64,000 nucleotides of DNA from DASXRA01 sp036506155 (GCA_036506155.1 DASXSF010000157.1:95652-159651), one strand, 5' to 3'. Numbered from the stretch's first letter, positions 8,347 through 18,224 are shown. Translations and numbers: made by a program. Notes: generated by a model from the sequence alone, not told the origin.

Positions 8347-9543
8347 TCAGACGACGGGGCGTTGCGTCGTCGAGTAGCGCGCGACGGCCAGCAACAGGCC
8401 CACGGCCAGCGCCTGCGCGAACATCGACGAGCCGCCGTAGGAGACGAACGGAAGCGGCAATCCGGTCACCGGCGTCAGGCCGAGGTTCATGCCGATGTTC
8501 TGGAAGGCCTGGAACGCGAACCAGCACACGACGCCGACGGCGATCAGCCGTCCGGCACGCCCGGCGTGTGCCGCGATGCGCAGCCCGCGCCAACACAGTA
8601 CGGCGAACAACACAATGATCAACCCGGCGCCGAGCAGCCCGAACTCCTCGCCCGCCACGCTATAGATGAAATCGGTCTGCTGCTCGGGAACGAAAGCGCC
8701 GCGCGTCTGCGGCCCATGGAAGAGCCCGCGCCCGAACAGCCCGCCGTTCGCGATGGCGATGTGCGCCTGCATGACGTTGTAGGAGGCACCGCGCGGATCC
8801 TCGCCCGGGTGCGCGAACACCCGGAAGCGGGCGAGCTGATACTCGGCGAGCACGCCGGACTTGATCGCGAGGAACGTGCCCAGCGCGCCGAGGGCTATGA
8901 GTCCGAGCGTCCACCGGGCCGGGACGTCCGCCGCGATAAGTACTCCGAAACCGGCCGCGGCGAGCACCATGGCCGAGCCCAGGTCAGGCTGCAGCATGAT
9001 CAGCAGGAGCGGCACGGTGATCAGCACGGTGGCGATCAGCACGTCGGACGTCGTCGGTCGCTCGGCATGCCGCTCGGCGGCCCGCTGCGCGAACATCGTC
9101 GCCATGCCCGCGATCAGGCCGAGCTTCATGAACTCGGCGGGCTGCAACTGCATGCCGCCGGGTAGTGCCAACCAAGCGTGCGCGCCGTTGATCGTCCGGC
9201 CGAACGCGAACACCGCGAGCAGGCCCAGCAAGCTCGCGCCGTACAGCACCGGCCCGACTATCCGCAGGCGCCGCACGTCCACCCGGGCAGCGATCGCCAC
9301 CAAGGCCAGCCCGATGCCGATGTTGGCAAGGTGCCGGTACAGGTAGCCCTGCGGGTCACGTCCCTCGTCGGAGAGCCGCTGCCGGGTGGCAGACCACACC
9401 AGCACCGCCCCGATCAGTGCCAGCAGCAGGGCGGCGCCGGCGAGCCAGATGTCCACACCGCGCCGCACCCGGCGCGGCCGCAGCACCCGCGAGGGAACGA
9501 GCGTGAACGGCTTGGCCGGATCGCGGGAGAGCACAGTCATCAC
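8347..9543 (-). CDS. rodA: FtsW/RodA/SpoVE family peptidoglycan glycosyltransferase RodA
   Basis: A 398-residue polytopic SEDS protein that polymerises lipid II into glycan strands with its partner transpeptidase PBP2. About ten hydrophobic segments are visible. SEDS signatures are present: QPAEFMKLGLI, IMLQPDLGSAMV, a loop with EQQTDFIYSVAGEEFG, and the C-terminal TGLPLPFVSYGGSSM. The neighbouring mrdA and mreBCD genes assign it to RodA rather than FtsW. The start is GTG at 9543 (four-base overlap with mrdA) or the next ATG at 9540 (one-base overlap). Confidence 0.95.
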   Translation of the reverse strand: MMTVLSRDPAKPFTLVPSRVLRPRRVRRGVDIWLAGAALLLALIGAVLVWSATRQRLSDEGRDPQGYLYRHLANIGIGLALVAIAARVDVRRLRIVGPVLYGASLLGLLAVFAFGRTINGAHAWLALPGGMQLQPAEFMKLGLIAGMATMFAQRAAERHAERPTTSDVLIATVLITVPLLLIMLQPDLGSAMVLAAAGFGVLIAADVPARWTLGLIALGALGTFLAIKSGVLAEYQLARFRVFAHPGEDPRGASYNVMQAHIAIANGGLFGRGLFHGPQTRGAFVPEQQTDFIYSVAGEEFGLLGAGLIIVLFAVLCWRGLRIAAHAGRAGRLIAVGVVCWFAFQAFQNIGMNLGLTPVTGLPLPFVSYGGSSMFAQALAVGLLLAVARYSTTQRPVV

Positions 9544-11585
9544 CGGATCACCGGGCTCGTCTCCGGGCGCGACTCAGGCAGCACGGGAGGCTGGCCGACG
9601 CCGAGCAGCCCGTCGTAGACAGTGCGCACCATTGGTGCCGCGGCGTGCGACCCAAGACCGGCCTGCTCCACCATGCCGACCGCTACGAAGCGGGCGTGGC
9701 CGTGCCCGTCGAGTGGGCCCCAGGACGCGAACCACGACGTGTCCTGCTTGCCGAACACCTCCGCGGTACCTGTCTTGCCGCCGATCTGGGTCTTGTAGGG
9801 CGCGCCGTCGAAAGCGATCGCCCCCGATACTGAGTGGTCGCCGGCGAAGTGGAGCGCGTTGGCGAAGTAATGGAGCAGGCCCTGGCTCACGGGCAGCACG
9901 CCCCGGACGGTCGGCTTGATCGTCCGGATGACCTTGCCGTGCGGGTCGACGACCTTCCACCCCAGGGTCGGCCGCCACAGCGTGCCGCCGTTGATCATCG
10001 CCGAATACGCGACAGCCAGTTGCAGGGGCGACACCGTGGTTTCGCCCTGGCCGATCGCCATGTCGGCGTTGTCACCGGCCCGGTACCGCCAGCCGTCGGT
10101 GCAGTTCTCCCGCGCCAGCTTCGTCAGGTACGCGCGCTGTACGGGGTCGGGTTCTTGCGGGAACCCGCGTGCCGCGTCGGCACAGTACTGCTTGCGGTTC
10201 GCGCGCCAGCGGGCCAGCCTCGACTCACGATCGGCGTAGCTGCCGGCGGCCTGCTCGTCGGCGGGCAGGTCAACGCCGGGTGCGGTGCCCACGCCGAACG
10301 CGGCCGCCATGTGCTGGAGGTACTCGTTCGGCTTCTTGCCGGCGTCGGCACGCGCCTGGTCCGCGTAGTACTCGTTCGCTGCGAATGCGTAGAACCACGT
10401 GTCGCAGGAGATCTTCAGCGCTTCGGCCAAGGTCAACGGATACCCCGGCGCCTCGGACTCGAAGTTCGTCTTGATGCGGCCGTCGACGGACAAGGCCGGC
10501 GGACAGGGATATCTGCCGTCGAGTGTCGCCTCGCCGTGGGTGATGATCGACGACGAGCTGATCAGCTTGAACGTGGAACCCGGGGCGTAGGCACCGGCAA
10601 TGGCCCGGCTGACCAGCGGGTCGTTCGCGCTGGGCTCGATGAGCCGGCGGTAGTCGGCCACGGAGATACCGCCGACGAACAGCTGCGGGTCGTAGGTCGG
10701 GTAGCTGGCGACGGCAAGGATGCGGCCCGTGTTCGGGTCCATCACGACGACCGCCGCGCCGGTGGCCGGCATTCCGGCCTCGCGGGACTTCGCGATCTGT
10801 TCGCGGATCGCTTGCTCGGCGAGGCGTTGCACGTCGCGGTCGATGCTGGTGACCAGCGTGTCGCCCGGCTCGGGCGCGATCTCCTGCGACGCTCCGACGG
10901 CGAAGCCACGTGGGTCGAGCTGCACGACCTGCGCGCCGTCCGTACCCCGCAGCAGCGAGTCGTACTCCTGCTCCAGGCCGGAGCGGCCGATCGTGTCGGC
11001 ATCGTTCAGCTTGGGGTTGCGCTTCTCGTCGTCGGCGCTCACCGCGCCGGTGTAGCCGAGAATGTGCGCGGCGAGCGTGCCTCCGGGGTAATCGCGCACC
11101 GTCTCGGTGTCGACCTTGACCCCCGGGTACAGCTCGCGGTGCTCGGCGACCGCCAGCACCGCGGCCGTCGAGGCGTCGGTCTCCACCGGGACGGGCTGGA
11201 ACGGCTCACCGGTCCAGCACGGCGACGGGACGTGCACCCCGCACGGGGTGATCTCCTGCGCGAGGTCGTGCTCGGGTGTGCGAAGGACCGCGGCCAGGCC
11301 GGCGAGCACGGCCGCGCCCTGGTCGGGCTGCTCGAGCAGGGTTTCCCGGTCGACGGTGATCACGTGTGCCGTGCGGTTCGTGACGAGTGGGCGGCCAAGC
11401 GCGTCGAGGATCTGCCCGCGCGGCGCAGGCACCGTGTACTCACCGCCGTGCAGCAGGCCGGCCGTCTGCGTCGGCTTGTGCGGGTCGAGCACCTGCACGT
11501 AGTACAGCCGGCCGAACAGGGTGAGGACGAGTGACGCGACGAGGACACCGACCACCGTCAAGCGCCGGCTGCGCCGCTCAGCCAC
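9540..11585 (-). CDS. mrdA: Penicillin-binding protein 2 (elongasome transpeptidase)
   Basis: A 681-residue class B penicillin-binding protein that cross-links peptidoglycan with RodA. It has one N-terminal membrane anchor (about residues 9-27), a dimerisation domain, and a transpeptidase domain. The active-site motifs are STFK near 337, SCD near 392 and KTGTAE near 603. An insertion rich in charged residues separates the second and third motifs. The GTG at 11585 is chosen because the open frame further upstream lies inside mreD. It overlaps the mreD end by eight bases, consistent with coupled translation. Confidence 0.93.
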   Translation of the reverse strand: MAERRSRRLTVVGVLVASLVLTLFGRLYYVQVLDPHKPTQTAGLLHGGEYTVPAPRGQILDALGRPLVTNRTAHVITVDRETLLEQPDQGAAVLAGLAAVLRTPEHDLAQEITPCGVHVPSPCWTGEPFQPVPVETDASTAAVLAVAEHRELYPGVKVDTETVRDYPGGTLAAHILGYTGAVSADDEKRNPKLNDADTIGRSGLEQEYDSLLRGTDGAQVVQLDPRGFAVGASQEIAPEPGDTLVTSIDRDVQRLAEQAIREQIAKSREAGMPATGAAVVVMDPNTGRILAVASYPTYDPQLFVGGISVADYRRLIEPSANDPLVSRAIAGAYAPGSTFKLISSSSIITHGEATLDGRYPCPPALSVDGRIKTNFESEAPGYPLTLAEALKISCDTWFYAFAANEYYADQARADAGKKPNEYLQHMAAAFGVGTAPGVDLPADEQAAGSYADRESRLARWRANRKQYCADAARGFPQEPDPVQRAYLTKLARENCTDGWRYRAGDNADMAIGQGETTVSPLQLAVAYSAMINGGTLWRPTLGWKVVDPHGKVIRTIKPTVRGVLPVSQGLLHYFANALHFAGDHSVSGAIAFDGAPYKTQIGGKTGTAEVFGKQDTSWFASWGPLDGHGHARFVAVGMVEQAGLGSHAAAPMVRTVYDGLLGVGQPPVLPESRPETSPVIR

Positions 11586-12081
11586 TGCCGACCGCCCGCA
11601 ACGCGTCCGCGCGCAGCACTCGCCGCACGAGCGGCACGACGAGTGCAGCGAGCACGAGGTTGCCGGCCAGCGACGGCAGCAGCCCGTGCACCGCGCCGAG
11701 CGCCGTGCCGCCTGGCTCGTCGACCACGGTGAGCCCGAGCATGGCGAGTGCGCCGGCCACGGTGGCCGCGACCGCGGCCAGCATTGCCTGGCCGGCAACA
11801 TGCCGATGCGGTCCGACGAGCAGGCCGCAGCCGATGCCGACGCCGAGCCAGCAGAGCGCGAGCAGCCCGGCCACATGCGCGGACCCGAGGTCGGCGACGA
11901 GCCCTGTGACGAAGCCCAGGGACATGCCGGCGCCGGGGCCCGACTCCAGGGCCACTGCAGCGACGAGCACTGCCGGCAGGCTTAGCTGCGCGGTGAGGGC
12001 CGCCGGAGCGATGAGCGTCGCCTGCAGCACCAGAGCCACGACAGTCGCGGTTGCCGCGGCAGCAAGGCGTGCCGGTGTCAT
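11578..12081 (-). CDS. mreD: Rod shape-determining protein MreD
   Basis: A 167-residue, strongly hydrophobic protein with about five membrane segments, as expected for MreD. It is the membrane component that links MreC to the elongation machinery. The sequence itself is weakly conserved. The call rests on size, hydropathy, and position exactly between mreC and mrdA with a four-base ATGA overlap at its start. Confidence 0.85.
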   Translation of the reverse strand: MTPARLAAAATATVVALVLQATLIAPAALTAQLSLPAVLVAAVALESGPGAGMSLGFVTGLVADLGSAHVAGLLALCWLGVGIGCGLLVGPHRHVAGQAMLAAVAATVAGALAMLGLTVVDEPGGTALGAVHGLLPSLAGNLVLAALVVPLVRRVLRADALRAVGSG

Positions 12082-12914
12082 CGTGCGGCTTCCGCCGCAG
12101 GCGCCGTCATGATCACGCCGACGATGTCCAGGGCGGTGGGCGACACAGCGGGCCGCACGTGCGCGACCGTCGTCCCGTCGGCGGACGTACGCACCGATGT
12201 CACCGTTCCGAGCGCCAGACCCGCGACGTACGTCGACGCGCCGGCCGGCCCGGTGACCAACTGGTCGCCGACCGAAATCCGCGTTGCGGGATCGAGCGGC
12301 GATACCGCGAACCCGCTCGTGCCCTGCCCGGTGGCAAGCGCGAGCTCACCTGTACGGGTGTCCCGTGCACCGACGCCTGAGCCGGGATCGGCGGCGAGCA
12401 GCACGATGCAGGTGCTCGCACTGGTGTGCAGGACGCGGCCCACGAGACCGACGCCGTCGGTCACAGTCTCTCCGTCCTGGACACCGTTGTGCCTGCCGAC
12501 GTCGAGGGTGACCGTCCAGTCGAACCCGGAGCCCGGCCCGAGTGCGATCACCCGCGCCGGCACGGACGTGCTCGGCAACCTGGACAGGTCGAGATTCAAC
12601 GACGCTCCGGCGGCATCCTGCGCGAGCCGCTCATGTAGCTGTGCGTTCTCGCGGCGCAGCCGGTCGATCGTGTCGCGATTGCTTGCTGCGTGCGGCACAC
12701 CCTGCACGAAACGCCGCACGGGACCGAGCACGCCGTCGGTTCCGCGGTACAGCGCGCCCAGGGCACCCTGAACCCCGCCGTGCGCGCCGCGCAGTCCCGA
12801 GCCGGTCAGGTCGATCGTCAGGAACACCACGGCGACGGCGGCGAGCACAGCTGCGGCAAGGCGCTGACGCCGGGTAAGGCGGTGCCTGTGGGGAGGCCGG
12901 TGGGGAGCCGTCAC
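12078..12914 (-). CDS. mreC: Rod shape-determining protein MreC
   Basis: A 278-residue MreC: a short basic cytoplasmic tail, one membrane segment (about residues 20-40), a coiled-coil region (DTIDRLRRENAQLHERLAQ), and a beta-rich periplasmic domain containing GSGFDWTVTLDVGRHNGV. It organises PBP2 and RodA around MreB filaments. The start is the first plausible in-frame codon (GTG at 12914) after the mreB stop at 12940. The open frame further upstream lies inside mreB. The ribosome binding site is weak. Confidence 0.92.
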   Translation of the reverse strand: MTAPHRPPHRHRLTRRQRLAAAVLAAVAVVFLTIDLTGSGLRGAHGGVQGALGALYRGTDGVLGPVRRFVQGVPHAASNRDTIDRLRRENAQLHERLAQDAAGASLNLDLSRLPSTSVPARVIALGPGSGFDWTVTLDVGRHNGVQDGETVTDGVGLVGRVLHTSASTCIVLLAADPGSGVGARDTRTGELALATGQGTSGFAVSPLDPATRISVGDQLVTGPAGASTYVAGLALGTVTSVRTSADGTTVAHVRPAVSPTALDIVGVIMTAPAAEAAR

Positions 12915-12939
12915 CGCTGGTGGCCCACAGCGCGTGCGC

Positions 12940-14004
12940 TCATCGCCGCCGGCCGTCCACGACGACCTTGTGCAGCTGGGCGAAGTGCTCGACAACCGTC
13001 CCGGTGCCGAGCACCACGGAGTCGAGCGGCCGCTCCGCCACGAGCACCGGAACGCCGAGCTCGTGCTGCAACCGTGCGTCCAGCCCACGAAGCAGCGCCC
13101 CGCCGCCGGTAAGTACAGCTCCGCTGGAGATCAGGTCGCCGGCGAGTTCCGGCGGGCACCGATCGAGGGTGCCCTTGACCGCGGCCACGATGCGCGTGAT
13201 GGGAGCGTCCATCGCCTTGCGCAGTTCGTCGCTTGCCACGGTGACGTTGCGCGGCAGGCCGGTGCCGATCTCACGGCCCCGGATCTCCGCCCGCCTGACC
13301 CCCGCGACCGGGAATGCCGAGCCCACCGCAATCTTGAGCTGCTCGGCCGTGCGCTCACCGATCAGCAGCCCGAACTCCGCGCGCACGTGGTCGGCGATTG
13401 CCTCGTCTAGCGCGTTTCCCGCGACACGAAGGCTTGCGGACGCGACGATGCCGCCCAGCGCCAGTACCGCGACCTCCGTAGTGCCGCCGCCGATGTCGAT
13501 CACCATCGACCCGGACGGCTGGTTCACCGGCAGCCCGGCTCCGATCGCCGCCGCCATCGGCTCCGCGATGATGTGCACCCGGCGCGCCCCGGCCGCGTAG
13601 GCCGACTCGCTCACCGCCCGCTGCTCCACCCCGGTGATGCCGGACGGCACGCAGACCACCACACGCGGCCCGGCGAACACCGACGGGCGGCGCAGCACCT
13701 TGCGTACGAAGAAGCGCAGCATTTCCGCGGTGGCGTCGTAATCGGCGACCACGCCGTCCCGCAACGGTTTGACGGCTCGGATGTTGCCGGGGGTGCGGCC
13801 GATCATCTGCTTGGCGTCCGCGCCGACGGCTACGACGGCGTTGGTGTCAGTGTCGACGGCGACCACCGACGGCTCGTTCAGCAGGATGCCCCGGCCGCGC
13901 GCGTAGACCAGTGTGTTCGCAGTCCCGAGATCGACCGCGAGGTCGCTACCGAGCACGCTGACGCGCTGCCTGCGCGAGAGCAGCGCGAGCGGGGGAAACG
14001 CCAC
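12940..14004 (-). CDS. mreB: Rod shape-determining protein MreB (actin-like)
   Basis: A 354-residue bacterial actin homologue that forms membrane-associated filaments directing lateral wall synthesis. The nucleotide-binding loops are clear: DLGTANT at 25-31, the IDIGGGTTEVAVLALGG phosphate-2 loop, and a C-terminal GAVLTGGGALLRGL. The family motif IGRTPGNIRAVKPLRDGVV is present. The start given (GTG at 14004) has an AAGG-type site about 12 bases upstream. It yields an N-terminus some 15 residues longer than many MreBs, and a later GTG is possible. Confidence 0.96.
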   Translation of the reverse strand: MAFPPLALLSRRQRVSVLGSDLAVDLGTANTLVYARGRGILLNEPSVVAVDTDTNAVVAVGADAKQMIGRTPGNIRAVKPLRDGVVADYDATAEMLRFFVRKVLRRPSVFAGPRVVVCVPSGITGVEQRAVSESAYAAGARRVHIIAEPMAAAIGAGLPVNQPSGSMVIDIGGGTTEVAVLALGGIVASASLRVAGNALDEAIADHVRAEFGLLIGERTAEQLKIAVGSAFPVAGVRRAEIRGREIGTGLPRNVTVASDELRKAMDAPITRIVAAVKGTLDRCPPELAGDLISSGAVLTGGGALLRGLDARLQHELGVPVLVAERPLDSVVLGTGTVVEHFAQLHKVVVDGRRR

Positions 14005-14094
14005 CAGCGGAACGCCTTTCCGAAAGCGGGAAGCTGCGTGGCGATCGTATGGTTGTCGCCGCTTCTGACCTGGTTGCGACGCGCGGTTGCATCG

Positions 14095-14486
14095 CTACTC
14101 GTGTCGCATCGACGCGATCACGTACTCGGCGGAGACCCGAAACGCCGCGGCATCCTCATTGATGTCCTGGAGCAGGTCCAACACGCGAGCGTCCAGCGTC
14201 TCGCGCTGGCCGACCGTGTCGAGCACCGCGTTGCCGGCCACCGCCAGCGGATGGGCCCGCCCCATGCGGACGAGAAACGCCCGCGGGGAAGAGTCGGTGC
14301 CGAGAACGAAGTGGGCGGCCAACCCCGCGGCGACAGCCTGCTTCCGGGCGACATCGAGCGGCCGGGCGGCGGGGGCGACGCCGACGACCTGCGCTCGGCC
14401 GCGGCCACCACCGCCACTGCCGCCGGCAGCGACTCCGCAGCGATGTCCTCGTAGTGGCCGAGCCCTCAGCCGAGTGGAGCACTCAT
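14095..14486 (-). pseudogene. Decayed small gene of unknown function
   Basis: I do not recognise a family. An ATG at 14486 with a GGAG site 12 bases upstream begins MSAPLG and meets an in-frame TGA at 14468-14466. The same frame then reads on plausibly (GHYEDIAAESLPAAVAVVA). The protein-like signal moves to another frame near 14395 and continues (VVGVAPAARPLDVARKQAV ... AGNAVLDTVGQRETLDARVL) to a stop at 14095. A TTG-initiated 75-residue product (from 14322) is the longest intact piece. It lies between mreB and the sialidase-like gene. A frameshift and a stop within 400 bp suggest decay, or poor sequence quality. Confidence 0.4.
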
Positions 14487-14502
14487 CCCTGGACGTCTCT
14501 CC

Positions 14503-15950
14503 TTACGGGTGGATCACCGCGGCGTACATCGTTTGGTGGTACTTAGCCGTCGGGTCGGACGGAGTCGACGACACGCACCACACGACGTAGAGGCGTCCGT
14601 TTGTCGCCGAGCTGCCGGTGTAGTCGCCCGGGAACTTACCTCGAGCGACGGCCGCGTAGTTCAGGTCGGACGGGGGCCCGAGCGAGATCGGCGCGCCGAA
14701 CTGGGCGCCGCCGTGCGACACGGACAACTGCTGCTGCACGTACCGGCCGTTCTCGACGGTCGTATCACGAGTGCCGTAGGAGACGAACACCTCGGCGCGG
14801 TACGCGGTCACATCGATGTTGACCCTGTCCAGGCCCGCCTTGTCGCTCCGGCTGACGAGGACGGGTTGGGACCAGTGTCGCCCGTCGCTCGACTGCGACA
14901 GCTTGACCTGGTCGGGGGTGGCCGAATCCCACGCGGTGTAGAGCCGACCGGTCACCGGGTCCGCCGTCGCCGAGGGCAGGCAGCACCGGATACCGGCCGG
15001 CCCCTCGCCCGCATCGTTGGTGATCAGCACTTCCGAACCCCACGTCTTGCCGCCGTCGTGGGAGGTCCTGGCTACCCAGTTGTCCCCGACCGGCGCAGCG
15101 GCCGCGGCGGCCGCCGCCAGGGCGGAGTCGCCGTGGTGGCCGACGTTGCCCTCCGGGTCTTCGCCCATTCCGCCCACGCCGAAGTTCAGGTAGGCGTCGG
15201 TGAGGCTGCCGTCGGGCTGGATCATCGCCTGCGAGTTCTGCGTGCCGACGTTCGTGGCGCTGACGTAGGTGGTGTCGCTCCACGTCTGCCCCTCGTCGTC
15301 GGACCAGCGCACCGCCTGCGGCGCCGACACGTAGTTGCCTGCGCGTCGAAGATGAACGGCGTCCAGAACTGGTAGAGCCGGCCGTAGTGCGGGCTGTGCG
15401 GCGAGTTGTCGATCGCCAGATAGTTCTTGTCGTCGGAGTAGTTGCACGAGTCGCTGTAATGGGCGAGCACCGGGGTGCCGAACGTCTTGCCGCCGTTCGT
15501 CGAGCGCGTCACGTAGACGCCGCTCTGGCAGTCGAGGTTCACCGGCAGGATCGACAGGTACACGCTGCCGTCCGGGCCCCACGCCACGATCGGGTCCGAG
15601 GCACGATCCCACGTGCCGCCCGCCGACTTGGTGATGCCTTGCACCGGCTGGTGATGCCAGGTCTTGCCGCCGTCGTGCGTCCAGGCGTACGTGATGTCGA
15701 CGGCGCCGCCGTCGGGATAGCGGCCGTCGTGCGCAACGGCGACCGCCCAGTCCGCGTTGGTCGGCGAGACAGCGACGTCCGGCTCGACGAGCGTGTCCGG
15801 CTCGGAATATGACTCGGGTGGGATGTCCTGCTGGGCGATCTGTCCTACATGAAGGATGGTCAGGTGCGGCGTGGTCGCGGCGACAGCCGGCGCGGCTGCG
15901 ACGACCGTCGCCAGCGCGGCGGTCGTGATAACGATGGGGATTCGGCGCAT
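14503..15950 (-). pseudogene. Secreted BNR-repeat sialidase/exo-glycosidase-like protein, frameshifted
   Basis: Two overlapping frames make up one ~482-residue protein. The first starts at ATG 15950 behind a strong GGAGG site. It has a signal peptide of about 25 residues ending AVAA and reads to LYQFWTPFIFDAQ. The rest is one frame away, resuming GNYVSAPQAVRWSDDEGQTW. Adding a single base at 15338-15339 (a CC run on the plus strand) restores the frame. At least four Asp-box (S-x-D-x-G-x-T-W-type) motifs occur: THDGGKTW, STNGGKTF, SDDEGQTW, SHDGGKTW. These mark a beta-propeller of the sialidase/BNR type, but substrate and activity are unknown. Either a pseudogene or a sequencing error. Confidence 0.75.
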
Positions 15951-15991
15951 GAGTCCGCCTCCTCGGTCTTGGGGAAACCGACAGAGACCGC

Positions 15992-16010
15992 CTTGCGCAT
16001 TTAGCGCAAG
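15992..16010 (-). terminator. Hairpin overlapping the ndk stop codon
   Basis: A perfect 7-bp stem CTTGCGC/GCGCAAG encloses a 5-base loop that contains the ndk stop codon. It is well placed to end the transcript from folC-DUF4233-ndk. It lacks a U tract, as is common for actinobacterial terminators. Confidence 0.35.
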
Positions 16011-16423
16011 TCGGGAAACCAGAGCTTTATCTCACGATCGGCAGACTCGACCGAATCGGACCCGTGCACGATGTTCTGGACCACCCGGAGGCCCCAGTCA
16101 CGGCCGAAGTCACCGCGGATGGTGCCGGGTGCCGCCGCCGTCGGCTCGGTGGCGCCGGCCAGTGCCCGGAAGCCCGCCACGACGCGATTGCCCTCGGCGA
16201 CGAAGGCGACGACCGGCCCCGACGACATGAACGCAACGAGCGGCTCGTAGAACGGCTTGCCCAGGTGCTCGACGTAGTGCTCAGCGAGCAACTCGACACT
16301 GGGCACCCGCATGTCGAGGGCGACGATGCGGTAGCCCTTCGCTTCGACACGCCGGATCACCTCGCCGGCAAGCCCGCGGGCCACACCGTCCGGCTTGACG
16401 AGAACAAGGGTGCGCTCGCTCAT
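16001..16423 (-). CDS. ndk: Nucleoside diphosphate kinase
   Basis: A 140-residue enzyme that transfers the gamma phosphate between nucleoside triphosphates and diphosphates through a phospho-histidine. The family start ERTLVLVKPDGVARGL is present, and the catalytic His120 lies in NIVHGSDS. The length is normal. Compared with textbook Ndk, residues 92-99 (TEPTAAAPG) are the usual substrate loop. It is the last gene of the valS-folC-DUF4233-ndk group on this strand. Confidence 0.97.
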   Translation of the reverse strand: MSERTLVLVKPDGVARGLAGEVIRRVEAKGYRIVALDMRVPSVELLAEHYVEHLGKPFYEPLVAFMSSGPVVAFVAEGNRVVAGFRALAGATEPTAAAPGTIRGDFGRDWGLRVVQNIVHGSDSVESADREIKLWFPDLR

Positions 16424-16436
16424 GCGCGGCAGCCTC

Positions 16437-16841
16437 TCAGGAGACCAGCATCCGGACGCCGCCGGGGGTGCCGACCAGCTCGCGGCGCAGATTCAGCAGG
16501 TACAGCCACACCCCGAGGAACAGCGCGCCCACTATGAAGAACGCGTGCGTCCAGACGCCGATGAGCAGCAGCGGCACGTGCAGCGCCGAACCCAGGCCGA
16601 TGCCCCAGCGGCGCCGCTGCATCGCCGCAGCCACCACGAGCACGGCGGCGAACCCGAGCAGCAGTCCGGTCTTGAGGCCGCCGAGTCCGGTTGTCAGAGC
16701 GAGGGCGCGCGGCACGAGCAGCACGCAGAACGCCTCGAGGCACAGTACGGCTGCCAGCGCGCGGCGGGTTGCGCGGTCGACATTTTCGCGGCGGTGCTGC
16801 GCGGCGACCTCCGGCTCGACCTCGGGCTCGACGTCGCTCAT
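16437..16841 (-). CDS. DUF4233 small membrane protein
   Basis: A 134-residue protein with an acidic N-terminus followed by about four hydrophobic segments, matching the actinobacterial DUF4233 family that is regularly found between folC and ndk. The LCLEAFCVLLVPRALA segment is typical. Its ATG overlaps the folC stop by four bases. The function is not known. Confidence 0.85.
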   Translation of the reverse strand: MSDVEPEVEPEVAAQHRRENVDRATRRALAAVLCLEAFCVLLVPRALALTTGLGGLKTGLLLGFAAVLVVAAAMQRRRWGIGLGSALHVPLLLIGVWTHAFFIVGALFLGVWLYLLNLRRELVGTPGGVRMLVS

Positions 16842-18199
16842 CGCGCCCCCAGCAGCGTGCGCGCCTCGCCGGCCGTAATCACCGACCCGGTGATCAGCAC
16901 GCCCGCCCCGGCGAGCACCCCGTCGTCGCTCTCCTCCGCGAGGCGCACCGCGGCCTCGATCGCGTCGTCCAGACGCGGCTCGATGGCGACGCGGTCGGCG
17001 CCGAAGACCTGCACCGCGGCTGCTCCCAGCTCGTCTGCGGGCAGCGCACGCAGCGAGGAGTTCTGCGTGACCACGACCTCGTCGAGCACCGGCTCGAGGA
17101 CGCGCAGGATCCCGAGAGCGTCCTTGTCCGCCAGGATGCCGACGACGCCGACAAGGTGGCGGAAGTCGAATTCCTCGGCCAGCGCGGCCACGGTGGCGGT
17201 GGTGCCGTGCGGGTTGTGGGCGGCGTCGACGATCACGGTCGGGGCCACGCGCACGACCTCGAGTCGGCCCGGCGAGCGCACCGATGCGAACACGTCGCGC
17301 ACGGCGTCCATGTCGAGCGGGCCGGACGCCGCACCCGCGCCGAAGAACGCCTCCACTGCGGCCAGCGCCAGTACGGCATTCTGCGCCTGGAACGCCCCGT
17401 GCAGCGGGAGGAACACCTCGTCGTAGACGCCGCCCAGCCCTTGCAGGGTCAGCACCTGCCCGCCTACTGCCACACGCCGTTCGAGCACGCCGAACTCGGC
17501 ACCTTCACGCGCGACCGTCGCGTCCACCTCGGCAACCCGGCGCAGCAGCGCGGCGGCGGCATCGTCCTGTTGCGCGGCGAGGATCGCGGTCGCTCCGGGC
17601 TTGATGATTCCCGCCTTCTCGGCGGCGATCTGTGCCCGCGTCGTGCCGAGCAGTTGCGTGTGGTCGAGGTCGACCGGAGTGACCACGGCGACCTCGGCGT
17701 CGATGACGTTCGTCGCGTCCCAGGCGCCGCCGAGGCCTACCTCGACCACGGCGACATCGACCGGGGCGTCGGCGAAGATCGAGTACGCCAGCGCGACCAT
17801 CACCTCGAAGAAGCTGAGCTTGACGTCGAACTGTCCGTCGACAAGGTCGAGGTAGGGCGCCAGTTCGCGGTACGCCTCGACGAACGTGCGCGCACTGACT
17901 GGTTCGCCGTTCACGACGATGCGTTCGGTGATCTGCGACAAGTGCGGGCTGGTGAACCGGCCGGTGCGCAGACCAAACCCACGCAGCAGCTCATCGATCA
18001 TGCGGGCGGTGCTGGTCTTGCCGTTCGTGCCGGTGAGGTGGATCGAGCGGTAGGCCCGCTGTGGATCGCCGAGCAACTCGACGAGTGCGGCGATCCGCTC
18101 CTTGGTGGGGTTCATCCGGCCCTCGCCCCACCGGCTGGTGATGTCGAGTTCGGCCATGCGCAGCAGGTCTGCGTAGCGCTGCGCCTCGGTCACTGCCAC
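16838..18199 (-). CDS. folC: Bifunctional folylpolyglutamate/dihydrofolate synthase
   Basis: A 453-residue Mur-ligase-family enzyme that adds glutamate to (dihydro)folates. The ATP loop HLTGTNGKTSTAR lies near residues 54-66, TSPHLSQITERI follows, and the central VEVGLGGAWDATNVID and DLDHTQLLG segments are intact. DAAHNPHGTTAT marks the C-terminal domain. The start is a choice between GTG 18199 and GTG 18193, neither with a convincing ribosome binding site. The open frame further upstream overlaps valS. It precedes DUF4233 and ndk. Confidence 0.94.
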   Translation of the reverse strand: MAVTEAQRYADLLRMAELDITSRWGEGRMNPTKERIAALVELLGDPQRAYRSIHLTGTNGKTSTARMIDELLRGFGLRTGRFTSPHLSQITERIVVNGEPVSARTFVEAYRELAPYLDLVDGQFDVKLSFFEVMVALAYSIFADAPVDVAVVEVGLGGAWDATNVIDAEVAVVTPVDLDHTQLLGTTRAQIAAEKAGIIKPGATAILAAQQDDAAAALLRRVAEVDATVAREGAEFGVLERRVAVGGQVLTLQGLGGVYDEVFLPLHGAFQAQNAVLALAAVEAFFGAGAASGPLDMDAVRDVFASVRSPGRLEVVRVAPTVIVDAAHNPHGTTATVAALAEEFDFRHLVGVVGILADKDALGILRVLEPVLDEVVVTQNSSLRALPADELGAAAVQVFGADRVAIEPRLDDAIEAAVRLAEESDDGVLAGAGVLITGSVITAGEARTLLGAR

Positions 18200-18224
18200 G
18201 CCACCCGAGTCTACGGACGGCCCT

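Noticed and set aside
6535..9165. 876-codon plus-strand open frame opposite the radical SAM and rodA genes
   Set aside because: It spans two real genes on the other strand and its composition is that of an antisense frame.
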